Source: a virus. From it: DNA of 64,000 bases. Where the stretch lies: positions 1 through 64,000 of the IMG/VR virus record IMGVR_UViG_3300033144_001700; one strand, given 5' to 3'. The notes beneath the pieces were generated by a model, which did no database searches, was not told where the DNA came from, and saw only the letters and a program-made list of their open reading frames with translations. This document shows positions 25,467-32,531 of the stretch, piece by piece (positions within the stretch are counted from its first letter, which is position 1; each line of letters begins with the position of its first letter). The translations under genes and the position numbers were made by a program.

Positions 25467-25745
25467 TCAAAACACCGCTAGCACCAGATTGACAACTGTC
25501 AACGCTCCGGCCTGCGTAGTCGATGGTACGCCTGTTCCGATATCTACTCTGTTCAGTCCTTCCAAAGCGAGCAATCCGGCGACACCAATTCGTGTTGCCA
25601 GTTCGATCAACTTGGCGCGATCCGCTTCCGGCTTCTCTGCGTTGCGTACTGCCTCGCGGCGGTCTATGTACGACTGCAAGTCTGACCGAAGCAACTGAAT
25701 GTCGCTGTGCATCCTCTCGAACGCGACTTCCCAATCTTCAGCCAT
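25467..25745 (-). CDS. Small coiled-coil membrane protein
   Basis: 92 residues from an ATG overlapping the stop of the gene before. N-terminal coiled coil (VAFERMHSDIQLLRSDLQSY), basic middle, then two weakly hydrophobic helices near the C-terminus ending NLVLAVF. The layout resembles small holin-like or membrane-anchored phage proteins, but I cannot assign it. Confidence 0.5.
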   Translation of the reverse strand: MAEDWEVAFERMHSDIQLLRSDLQSYIDRREAVRNAEKPEADRAKLIELATRIGVAGLLALEGLNRVDIGTGVPSTTQAGALTVVNLVLAVF

Positions 25746-26395
25746 CAGTTGGTTACCTCGAATGTATCTGTCTCCGCATGGATGACCTGATCGCTTCCAG
25801 GCACCGTGGCAAAGTAATGCTCGGTGTACACCCAAAAGCCTGCGGTCATCCGCTCACCGTTGGACGGTGTAAAGTTACGATGGTCACAGAACGCGTCGGT
25901 GCCGTTTGTGCGTCCCTCGAACTCAACTCGAAAGTCATCTGTGACCGCCAGGTACGGAGGATTGCCGTCTTCGTCTAAGGGCGGCTCGCTGCCATCTGGT
26001 AGAGCGACCATCTGGTAGCTGCTGCTAATTGATATCTGCTCTAATCCTGAGTCGGTGCTACACCGCGTAGCGATGATCTGCTGCGGTATCCCCTGCGGCA
26101 ACGGGTCTGTCAGCGCCACGAGCGTGCCTTGCTGTAGCGGCTCGTACGGCTCGTTGCTAGCCTCGTCAGCCAGCGTCCCGATGATGAACAAGGCCACGGC
26201 TCCGATCACGACCGCTGCGCCTGCGTATCCGCTGTACCGCGTCCACAAGAATCTCGCTCTGGTGACGATCGGCTCTGCTGCTGGCGGCGCTGGTGTCAAG
26301 CTAGGTGTGCTGTCGCTGTACTTCTTCTCGTGCTGCACCTGTTGCTCTTGCAGCCTGTCTAGGCGCTCTCCGATCGTCTCTTGGTCACCGTTCAC
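25745..26395 (-). CDS. Single-pass membrane protein with external domain
   Basis: 216 residues from a GTG overlapping the stop of the gene before (GTGA). Coiled coil at residues 7-30 (TIGERLDRLQEQQVQHEKKY), Pro/Ala linker, one transmembrane helix at about 55-75 (YAGAAVVIGAVALFIIGTLA), then about 140 residues of beta-rich domain with two Cys, likely outside the membrane. No signal peptide. Candidate surface or superinfection-exclusion type protein (inference from layout only). Confidence 0.55.
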   Translation of the reverse strand: MNGDQETIGERLDRLQEQQVQHEKKYSDSTPSLTPAPPAAEPIVTRARFLWTRYSGYAGAAVVIGAVALFIIGTLADEASNEPYEPLQQGTLVALTDPLPQGIPQQIIATRCSTDSGLEQISISSSYQMVALPDGSEPPLDEDGNPPYLAVTDDFRVEFEGRTNGTDAFCDHRNFTPSNGERMTAGFWVYTEHYFATVPGSDQVIHAETDTFEVTN

Positions 26396-26610
26396 AGAAT
26401 CGAGTCCAAGATCTGCCGTCCGCTCTTCTTGACCGGTGGCTTCTTGGCGTCCTTGCTGGCGACGTGCGTTGCGTCCGTACGCTTGACGTGCCGAACGCCC
26501 TTGCCGGTGTCCACGAATAGGTGCGCACCGTCGCGACTCAACCCGCGTACAACACCTGTTGCTCCGTTGGTGATCTTAACCTTGTCACCGCGCTTGAACT
26601 CCGTTGCCAT
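26392..26610 (-). CDS. Small KOW/SH3-like basic protein
   Basis: 72 residues. ATG at 26610 chosen for the AAAGGAA site 11 bases upstream; a longer open frame exists but reads through non-coding-looking sequence and the terminator. The core FKRGDKVKITNGATGVVRGL resembles a KOW/SH3-type barrel start. The C-terminus is lysine-rich (KDAKKPPVKKSGR). May bind nucleic acid. Confidence 0.6.
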   Translation of the reverse strand: MATEFKRGDKVKITNGATGVVRGLSRDGAHLFVDTGKGVRHVKRTDATHVASKDAKKPPVKKSGRQILDSIL

Positions 26611-26732
26611 GTGCGACGTTCCTTTCGAGTTAGGGACGCTGACATCGACCATCTCCTGTGCCGATGCCAGCGGGGTTAAAGGGGGTGCCTTACCCGGTTC
26701 CCACTCTAGTGTCGCCATTCGGGACAAAGCGA

Positions 26733-26759
26733 AAGCCGGAGCCTTAACGACTCCGGCTT
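26733..26759 (-). terminator. Terminator-like stem-loop after ThyX
   Basis: AAGCCGGAG and CTCCGGCTT pair over 9 bp with a 9-base loop. On the minus strand it is followed by TCGCTTTGTCC, a weak T-rich tail. Confidence 0.6.
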
Positions 26760-26793
26760 CCACCCATCGCACGCGTTCCCAACTTCAGTATCG

Positions 26794-26861
26794 ACAGGAG
26801 CCGGGTTGCTGCGCCAGGTCCGTTTCAGCAGTCCCCATTGGAAACGGGCCTCGGCTCCTGT
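26794..26861. other. Nested inverted-repeat element in the thyX 3' region
   Basis: ACAGGAGCCG (26794-26803) and CGGCTCCTGT (26852-26861) pair over 10 bp. Inside them GGTCCGTTTC and GAAACGGGCC pair over 10 positions (one G-T wobble if read as + strand RNA), and TGCTG/CAGCA offers an alternative hairpin. The 150-bp gap downstream of thyX holds this element and the terminator-like stem. The 7-10 bp outer stem looks tRNA-like, but no anticodon or T-arm is present. Confidence 0.5.
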
Positions 26862-26884
26862 TCTGGCCAGGCGAACCAGTATCG

Positions 26885-27556
26885 CTAGTGCGGCATCAAC
26901 CCGTCGAGCGTCGGGCAGTGGCTTACGAGAATCGTCCTCGCCGCCCTTGCGATCTCGACGTGCTCCAACTGCGCCTGTTGCTCTGGATCGCAGCGGAGAT
27001 TGATCCAGTGAATCCACGACCTGACGTTGGCTGTTGCGTACATCGTAGTGGACGCCATTTCAGGGAGCCAGAAGCGCGCCGACTCCTTGGCCACGCCTCG
27101 ATCTAGCGCCTCGCTGTAAAGCTCTGTGACCATATCTTGGATGACCTCTGTCTGTTGGTAGAACCACGTCTTCGTGTCGGCGTCTAGCGTGTCTGTGGAC
27201 GCCTGACGGTTCGTGGTGGACTGTGCTCGTGGATGAATCGCTTCCCACGCGATCACCTTCGCGTATCGCTGGCTGAACTCTTGCCAGCGGAACGACCAAT
27301 GGCGCAGTAGCTGCCGCCCGATCGCTCGACTCGTCTTGATCTCCAAACACATCTGCACCATCTCGAAAACCGACCAGTGGTTATTGCGGTAACAATGGCG
27401 TAATAGTCCTTCGATGTTCTCGTTGTCTTGGTTGGCTGGATTGCTCACGCGTGCCATTCTGACCAATGCCTTCTCAGGCTCCGGCGTGATCCACTCCAAC
27501 CGCACTGCGGCTGTAGCCACGTTGTCTTGCTCCTTGGTAATCGGTGTATCCGTCAT
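26885..27556 (-). CDS. thyX: Flavin-dependent thymidylate synthase
   Basis: 223 residues. Makes dTMP from dUMP with FAD and methylene-tetrahydrofolate. Hallmarks seen: NHWSVFEMVQMCLEIKTSRA (helix with FE), then the ThyX signature region QLLRHWSFRWQEFSQRY, and the C-terminal NVRSWIHWINLRCDPEQQAQ with H-x-IR-like substrate residues. The canonical signature RHRxxSxNExSxR reads here RHWSFRWQEFSQR, so Arg3 is Trp and Ser6 is Arg while the last Glu, Ser and Arg are kept. Together with dCTP deaminase and RNR elsewhere in the window it gives a thymidylate route. Ribosome site GAAGGAGAGACC lies before the ATG. Confidence 0.88.
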   Translation of the reverse strand: MTDTPITKEQDNVATAAVRLEWITPEPEKALVRMARVSNPANQDNENIEGLLRHCYRNNHWSVFEMVQMCLEIKTSRAIGRQLLRHWSFRWQEFSQRYAKVIAWEAIHPRAQSTTNRQASTDTLDADTKTWFYQQTEVIQDMVTELYSEALDRGVAKESARFWLPEMASTTMYATANVRSWIHWINLRCDPEQQAQLEHVEIARAARTILVSHCPTLDGLMPH

Positions 27557-27602
27557 CGGGGTCTCTCCTTCACTTTCGTATCGCCAGATTTTCGGAACGC
27601 CA

Positions 27603-27640
27603 AACGGCGGCTCCCACTGGTTACATGGTGAGCCGCCGTT
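27603..27640 (-). terminator. Stem-loop before thyX
   Basis: AACGGCGGCTC and GAGCCGCCGTT pair over 11 bp around a 16-base loop, followed on the minus strand by TTTGGCGTTCC. It lies between the gene ending at 27662 and the thyX start, and probably ends or attenuates the upstream transcript. Confidence 0.65.
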
Positions 27641-27661
27641 GATCTGTCTAGCCAGAGAAAC

Positions 27662-27895
27662 TCAGCGGTCGTGCGCCACCGAGTGTACAAGGATGCCGAT
27701 CTCCACGAGCAAATCGAACCACATACCTCGCACCACAAGAAGATCGAAAGCCAACATCTCGGTGTCGCCGCTGTCGATCGTGACACCGATGACGAACTCC
27801 TGTACGCGCTTGTCGGACACCGTGTCATCGGCCAAGGGCCGGTGCATCCACACCTCGACCGTGCCGGGAATCGTCGTCACCTTAGTTGCCATCAT
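27662..27895 (-). CDS. Hypothetical protein
   Basis: About 77 residues from the ATG pair at 27895/27892; longer frames upstream lie inside another gene. Beta-rich (VTTIPGTVEVWMHRPLADDT; later TEMLAFDLLVVRGMWFDLLV). No family recognised. Its start overlaps the preceding gene's end by 14 bp. Confidence 0.5.
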   Translation of the reverse strand: MMATKVTTIPGTVEVWMHRPLADDTVSDKRVQEFVIGVTIDSGDTEMLAFDLLVVRGMWFDLLVEIGILVHSVAHDR

Positions 27896-28160
27896 TTGAA
27901 CCCCACCATCTGCTGATACACTCCATCGCGATCTCGCTGTTCGGGAAGCTGCCAGTTTCCTGCAAGCAACCATTCTCGTCATTAAAATCGAAGAAGATCG
28001 TGTCGCCAGGTGAGATGTCTGTTGGCTCGGCGGCGTCCGCTCCGACGTACAGTTGACCGCCCTTGTCAAAGGAGCGGAAGAAAGCCATGCACCCGCCGCC
28101 TGTGTTGTAGTACTGCCAGCCGTCGTTGATCCACTGACGATACGTCTCGGTCGTCTTCAT
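27882..28160 (-). CDS. Hypothetical protein
   Basis: 92 residues from an ATG overlapping the stop of the gene before (ATGA). Begins MKTTETYRQWINDGWQYYNT and has several Gly and Trp; ends SRWWGSNDGN. Looks like a compact alpha/beta fold. No recognised motif. Confidence 0.5.
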   Translation of the reverse strand: MKTTETYRQWINDGWQYYNTGGGCMAFFRSFDKGGQLYVGADAAEPTDISPGDTIFFDFNDENGCLQETGSFPNSEIAMECISRWWGSNDGN

Positions 28161-28492
28161 GCGTTTAGCTCCGCTTCCTCTTTGACGTGACAGCTTCCGC
28201 AAAGCCGTGGCTGAACGTTGGCCGCTCGCACCCTGACCCTGACGCCATCACGCGTGTGGCACCGCTCGCACTCCAAGCGGTTGTCCATGATGCGCTCTTG
28301 TTCAAGCATCTCGTCAACGACCGCTGCCCGTTCTCGGTCTGACGGCATCGTTGGCGTGAGGTTGATGTCGAAGGGCGACGGATTCATCGCGATGATGATC
28401 CGCTGACCGCCTGCGTGCAAGATCTTGTATCGGTCACCGACCGAGTTGACGCGCACCAGCGCCTCGTCAATCTGCTTCTCGTAAATGAACAT
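28157..28492 (-). CDS. Zinc-ribbon-like protein
   Basis: 111 residues, ATG preceded by TTGGAGCTAGGA. The C-terminal third has CERCHTRDGVR ... RLCGSCHVKEE, two CxxC pairs as in a zinc ribbon. The N-terminal part is alpha/beta with RIIIAMNPSPFDINLT. Possibly a nucleic-acid-binding regulator. Confidence 0.6.
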   Translation of the reverse strand: MFIYEKQIDEALVRVNSVGDRYKILHAGGQRIIIAMNPSPFDINLTPTMPSDRERAAVVDEMLEQERIMDNRLECERCHTRDGVRVRVRAANVQPRLCGSCHVKEEAELNA

Positions 28493-28494
28493 TC

Positions 28495-28821
28495 CTAGCT
28501 CCAATCTGCTTCCACGTCCTGAGCCTCGAAGTCGGGTGCATCGATCTCAGGCGCTTCGTCTATCTCGGTTCCGGCAACCTCTGCCTCTAGGTCAACGTTG
28601 GCATTGGCGTTGCCGACGAAGTCCAAAGCGAACGCTGACGGGGTTTCGTTGTCATCCCTCTCGGCGTACGGGATGTCGAACGGCTCCACGTAGTTGAGGT
28701 TCCAAGTTTCGTCGCGGTCTTCGACGCGAACTCGGATGTGGCTGGCCTGCGGCGAGCGCTGGCCTGCGGTGAAACCGACTTTGCCGGTTCCAGTGTTCTT
28801 GACGTATCCGTGGGTGATCAT
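28495..28821 (-). CDS. Hypothetical acidic protein
   Basis: 108 residues, beta-rich N-terminus (KVGFTAGQRSPQASHIRVRV) and acidic C-terminus (TEIDEAPEIDAPDFEAQDVE). Its ATG overlaps the stop of the gene before it. Function unknown. Confidence 0.55.
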   Translation of the reverse strand: MITHGYVKNTGTGKVGFTAGQRSPQASHIRVRVEDRDETWNLNYVEPFDIPYAERDDNETPSAFALDFVGNANANVDLEAEVAGTEIDEAPEIDAPDFEAQDVEADWS

Positions 28822-29009
28822 GCTGCGAATGTCTCTCGGATGTCGCCGGTAACAACGTCGTCGTCGCCGACCATCTCGACGCCCTTGGCGATTGCTGCGC
28901 AGATCGCGTTGAACTCGTTGGTGGCCCCAACGATGATCTCGAAGCTGCCAGCGACGCGGCTGATGACTGTGACTGTGTAGGCGATTTCGGTGTTCTTGGT
29001 GTTCTTCAT
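28818..29009 (-). CDS. Hypothetical 63-residue protein
   Basis: ATG at 29009 is preceded by the recurring ribosome site AAGGAGCTAGGAAA. An ATG eight codons earlier (29033) is in frame, and the eight codons contain the ribosome site itself, so they are probably leader. Sequence starts MKNTKNTEIAYTVTVISRVA, sharing its first codons with the starts at 20273 and 49713. First gene after the promoter at 29049-29077. Confidence 0.55.
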   Translation of the reverse strand: MKNTKNTEIAYTVTVISRVAGSFEIIVGATNEFNAICAAIAKGVEMVGDDDVVTGDIRETFAA

Positions 29010-29048
29010 TTTCCTAGCTCCTTGGTTCTTCATCTCTTACCTGACTAC

Positions 29049-29077
29049 AGTTTACCGTAGAGCATCCTGTATGTCAA
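29049..29077 (-). promoter_or_regulatory. Sigma-70-type promoter
   Basis: Minus strand TTGACA (29077-29072), 17-base spacer, TAAACT (29054-29049), in front of the gene at 29009. It lies over the last codon of the HAD gene. Confidence 0.7.
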
Positions 29078-29553
29078 CTCGCATCGGCCTTGTTTTGCAA
29101 GAACTCGTCTCCGTATCCATCGTGCCTGATCGCATCCAAATCCCATATCGTTTGCTTCCAGTCCGTGAACCGGATCGCCCTATCATCGATGTAGATGTGC
29201 GCCTTCGGCTTGATGTTGGACACGTACATCACCGTCGCCGCTGACGACGGGAATAATTCCAGCCTCACGTACCAGCGGCCATCCGCATCCGTAACGGCTT
29301 GTGCGTCATCCTGTGGCCACTCCACGCGCCAATGCTGAGCTAACCACGCACACGCATCGGCCCACTGCCCAGGCGTGTCTCGTGCTGTGTAGATTTCGAT
29401 GTCGTACTCGAACGTCGTCAGTAGTTGACGCATCGAGAATAGCGCGCCAGGTGTGGGCGGATCGTACATCGTGCCGTCTTGGTATCCTTCGCGGTACCAA
29501 TGCAGCGGCCCATCCAAATCGATCGCGGCTACAGACCTGTTGTGCTGTCTCAC
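29074..29553 (-). CDS. HAD-superfamily phosphatase-like protein
   Basis: 159 residues from a GTG overlapping a TGA (GTGA). Motif I reads AAIDLDGPLHW (D-x-D), motif II is the Thr in IEIYTAR, and the last acidic motif is HIYIDDRAIRF. These fit small HAD phosphatases, including phage 5'-nucleotidase- and PNK-phosphatase-like proteins. The kinase domain of a T4-type PNK is absent. Substrate unknown; a role in nucleotide or DNA-end metabolism is plausible. Confidence 0.7.
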   Translation of the reverse strand: MRQHNRSVAAIDLDGPLHWYREGYQDGTMYDPPTPGALFSMRQLLTTFEYDIEIYTARDTPGQWADACAWLAQHWRVEWPQDDAQAVTDADGRWYVRLELFPSSAATVMYVSNIKPKAHIYIDDRAIRFTDWKQTIWDLDAIRHDGYGDEFLQNKADAS

Positions 29554-29726
29554 ATCTTGACCCTTTTCTTGCCGGAGCCGTGCGACGCCGCGTGGCCGGG
29601 TTTCCTGCGATCGACCTCAGCATCGGCTTGTGTAAAGTGCAGGTCGGTAAGGAGTAGCCAGCCGCAGTTCAAGCAACTGGTCTCGCCTTCGTCCAGCAGG
29701 TAGCCGTCACACCGTGGACACCTCAT
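29550..29726 (-). CDS. 58-residue zinc ribbon protein
   Basis: ATG overlaps the stop of the gene before (ATGA) and the TGA overlaps the GTG of the HAD gene. N-terminus MRCPRCDGYLLDEGETSCLN then CGW gives two CxxC pairs about 15 residues apart, a clear zinc ribbon; the C-terminus is basic (GSGKKRVKM). Probably binds nucleic acid or a protein partner. Confidence 0.65.
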   Translation of the reverse strand: MRCPRCDGYLLDEGETSCLNCGWLLLTDLHFTQADAEVDRRKPGHAASHGSGKKRVKM

Positions 29727-29968
29727 TCGGTAAGCGATGCCTGAAGTCCAGCGCCTCTGATGTGTTCACGTAATGACCGCAAGAATATCTCGCCATCGTC
29801 CGGTGTCGCGGCTCGGCTGTAATCCGGCATAGGCACCTCGATCGGGATAATTCCGTTGCTGTCTTCGGTCAGCCAACTCTTCGCGCCCTCGTCCAGCACG
29901 GCTTTATCATCCACCAGGGTGATGGTGCCAACGACCTTCCCCATTGATGATATTAGCTCAACTTTCAT
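29723..29968 (-). CDS. Hypothetical protein
   Basis: 81 residues with a good ribosome site (AAAGGAGAG). N-terminal beta-hairpin (KVELISSMGKVVGTITLVDD) and C-terminal helix (FLRSLREHIRGAGLQASLTE). It lies just after the MuF-kinase gene and begins a run of overlapping genes. Confidence 0.55.
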   Translation of the reverse strand: MKVELISSMGKVVGTITLVDDKAVLDEGAKSWLTEDSNGIIPIEVPMPDYSRAATPDDGEIFLRSLREHIRGAGLQASLTE

Positions 29969-30002
29969 CTCTCTCCTTTATGGCTGTTGCGCCACAGTCG
30001 CG

Positions 30003-32531
30003 CTAGAGACTCCAAGCCTCGGTGTCCAAAACTTTCTTCCACTGCGCCTTCGACCAACCGTTGAATCCGCCGTTCACTGGAATCTTCACCATGGCGCTAG
30101 CCATGTGCGGCGTGCCAAGCGATGACAATCCACCAGCACCGCTCCAGTCAGCTACCGACAACGTTCCTTGCCGATCGATCATCCAGAAGATGCGCTCCCA
30201 CATCGCTGAGACCGCATCGACGCCTAGCATCGGTGTCAATTCTGCACTGATCGCCTGACCGTTCGCCACCATGCTCTTCAGCATATCGACGTGAAATGGC
30301 TGCAACGTATCGGCTCCGACTCTCTCGGCCATCGACAGCATCTTGTGGTTGCCGAATCCAACGTGTGTCGGGTTGACCGGAAAGGCTAGGCCGTGGTCGA
30401 TCAACGTGAACTCTTTCTTCGTGCCGTTCCACAAAGCGTTGCCCATGTGCCTGTCGGTGTTGCCGATGATGCTATCGAACAAGGCGTTGTTAGTTAGTTC
30501 ACGCTCGAAAACCTCATTGAACGCTTTACGCTTCGCCGATTCGGAGCCTCGACTGTACGCGTCCTTCCAGGCCTCGACACCTTCTTTGAACTGCTGCACC
30601 ACCGACTCGCCCAGGTCGTCTCCAACCTTGTAGCCGTTGGCTCTAGCGTTGCTACTAAACCTCAACAGTTCGTCATCGATCTGATTTGTGACGTGGCGGA
30701 TCACAGTGTCTTCAGGCACTTGGACTTTGACTCCACCTTGACTCGCATCGTCCATCATCTGCGCGATCCGCTGTGCCGCTTTCTCGCGCGGCAACTCTTC
30801 ACCGACCGGTATACTTCCTCGTCTCACCGCGTCAGTCGGCTGGCCGAATCTCGGCTTGATGATGATCTTTGTTCCGTCCACAAGCTCTGCCGTGTAAACG
30901 TCGCTGACCGATTGGCCAGGTTTGAACGGCTTGATTGACCCTTCCTTGATCTCCATCGTCTGGTACTTTGAGCGGCTTGGCGTGCCTGACTGACCGGCCT
31001 TAGGTTTCGGTTTGGTGGTTGGCTTCGGGTTGGCTCTCGCTTTGATCTCTGACAGCTTACGTCGGTTGGCCGCAACCTTGATTTCTCGCTCTATGATTTG
31101 CCTTGCCTTGATCTCAGCGCGCTGCCTCACCCATCGTGCTCGGCCATCCGCCTTTAGGTTTTCCCACATCCGCCGTCGAGCCGCTAGCTGCACGTTCTTA
31201 TTGAACGCATCAGGCACCGGCATACCTTCGATATGCCAGTTCTGTTTCTCTTGAATCCGCAACCGACGCCAGAACTCCAAACGCCGATCTTGTGCAGCTA
31301 AAGGATAGAAATCGTCCGGCATATAGTTCTCGATATCAATGCCTTTCAGTTTCTTGTTGCGCTCTAGAATCTTAGCCTGCCGTTTCTCCCAAATTTTGAG
31401 ACGCAACTCCGGTTTCGCGTTAGGTAGAAAGTCATCCGGCATCTGCTTAACCGATGGCGACTTTTTGCTGCGCGGCTTCGCGCGTGCTCTCGGCTTCGCG
31501 CGGCGCGCTGGCTTCTTGTACCGCTTGTACGTCTTCGGTCGAACGACCTTCCGCTTGACGCTAAGGACTTTCTGTCCTTGAAGGAACGGCACGTCCCCTA
31601 TCTGGTTGGCTTTCGGATCGATCGGAAACGGCTTCTGTCGTGGCAACCAGTTGCGCGTGTCGGCTGCGATATCACACCGGCACCTTGGATGATCTGGTGG
31701 CCACATCGAACCGCTGCTGAAAGCCTCAGACATCGGCACCCATCCCTGAGCCTCATTGTCAGCACAGCCGACGTGAACGCCTGTGCCAGCAGTCAGCCAG
31801 CGCCGCCCTAAGATCCCGTTGTTGCGCATCGTAGTGTCGCTGACTTTACCGTACACGCGCGCCGTCTCTGTCCTTGCGATCGTCGTGGCGCGCGAGACCG
31901 TCATTCCCGCTTCGTTCATGCGCAGTCGGCGTGCCAGCGTCCCCATATCCAAAGGCGACGCTGGATTGGCGGCTTTGACCACTTGGTCAGCGATCAATTT
32001 CGGGAACTCGATCCCAACTGCTTTCTTCATCGCGCGCTCAGCCCCACGCATCAACCCAGGGTAGTACGTGTTGAACGTCTCGACGTTGGACAACCAGGCG
32101 TAACCCTTTGCGGGATCAACGATCTTCGTGACGTAGCCTAGCGCCGCGTGCGTCATCTCTGTCGCATCGGCTCCGGCTCTAGCCTGAAACTCTGCCCACG
32201 TCTTCGGCATCTTCAGGCTGGCCACGCGCCGCTCGAACACGACTTGCAGTTGGTCGCGCACCGTCTCCTTGGTCGCGCCTTTCTTCGACCACAGTTGACG
32301 TGCTGTTTCGATCTGCGTACGCGGTGATCCCATCCGCTTCAGCGCTCGGTGCAGATGCGGATTCATTATCTCAAACGCCTCAGTCTCCGCGACCTGTCGG
32401 CGCACGTAACCTTCGGCGAAGAACTCTGGCCCTGCTACCGCCTTGTACATCTCGGACAGCATCTTGTGGATCGCAAACCACCGCCGCCCTTTTTCGGTGT
32501 CAAGAAGTGATAAGGTCTTCGACGGAGCCAT
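30003..32531 (-). CDS. MuF-type minor head protein fused to a kinase-like domain
   Basis: 842 residues; start chosen at the ATG reading MAPSKTLSLLDTEKGRR, overlapping the portal gene end by 32 bp. Residues about 60-330 match the SPP1 gp7/Mu F head morphogenesis domain (TIARTETARVYGKVSDTTMR; then WPPDHPRCRCDIA). Residues about 350-560 are a long, very basic linker (KRYKKPARRAKPRARAKPR). The C-terminal about 270 residues look like a PI3K/HipA-type kinase fold: nucleotide-binding Lys in TKIIIKPRFG, helix EKAAQRIAQMM, catalytic loop SIIGNTDRHMGN, and metal-binding Asp in FTLIDHGLAF. MuF proteins enter the capsid and can be injected, so the kinase may act in the host. Substrate unknown. Confidence 0.8.
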   Translation of the reverse strand: MAPSKTLSLLDTEKGRRWFAIHKMLSEMYKAVAGPEFFAEGYVRRQVAETEAFEIMNPHLHRALKRMGSPRTQIETARQLWSKKGATKETVRDQLQVVFERRVASLKMPKTWAEFQARAGADATEMTHAALGYVTKIVDPAKGYAWLSNVETFNTYYPGLMRGAERAMKKAVGIEFPKLIADQVVKAANPASPLDMGTLARRLRMNEAGMTVSRATTIARTETARVYGKVSDTTMRNNGILGRRWLTAGTGVHVGCADNEAQGWVPMSEAFSSGSMWPPDHPRCRCDIAADTRNWLPRQKPFPIDPKANQIGDVPFLQGQKVLSVKRKVVRPKTYKRYKKPARRAKPRARAKPRSKKSPSVKQMPDDFLPNAKPELRLKIWEKRQAKILERNKKLKGIDIENYMPDDFYPLAAQDRRLEFWRRLRIQEKQNWHIEGMPVPDAFNKNVQLAARRRMWENLKADGRARWVRQRAEIKARQIIEREIKVAANRRKLSEIKARANPKPTTKPKPKAGQSGTPSRSKYQTMEIKEGSIKPFKPGQSVSDVYTAELVDGTKIIIKPRFGQPTDAVRRGSIPVGEELPREKAAQRIAQMMDDASQGGVKVQVPEDTVIRHVTNQIDDELLRFSSNARANGYKVGDDLGESVVQQFKEGVEAWKDAYSRGSESAKRKAFNEVFERELTNNALFDSIIGNTDRHMGNALWNGTKKEFTLIDHGLAFPVNPTHVGFGNHKMLSMAERVGADTLQPFHVDMLKSMVANGQAISAELTPMLGVDAVSAMWERIFWMIDRQGTLSVADWSGAGGLSSLGTPHMASAMVKIPVNGGFNGWSKAQWKKVLDTEAWSL

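Noticed and set aside
26794-26861. tRNA-like outer stem
   Set aside because: No T-arm sequence, no seven-base anticodon loop and no D-arm geometry; treated as a general structured element.
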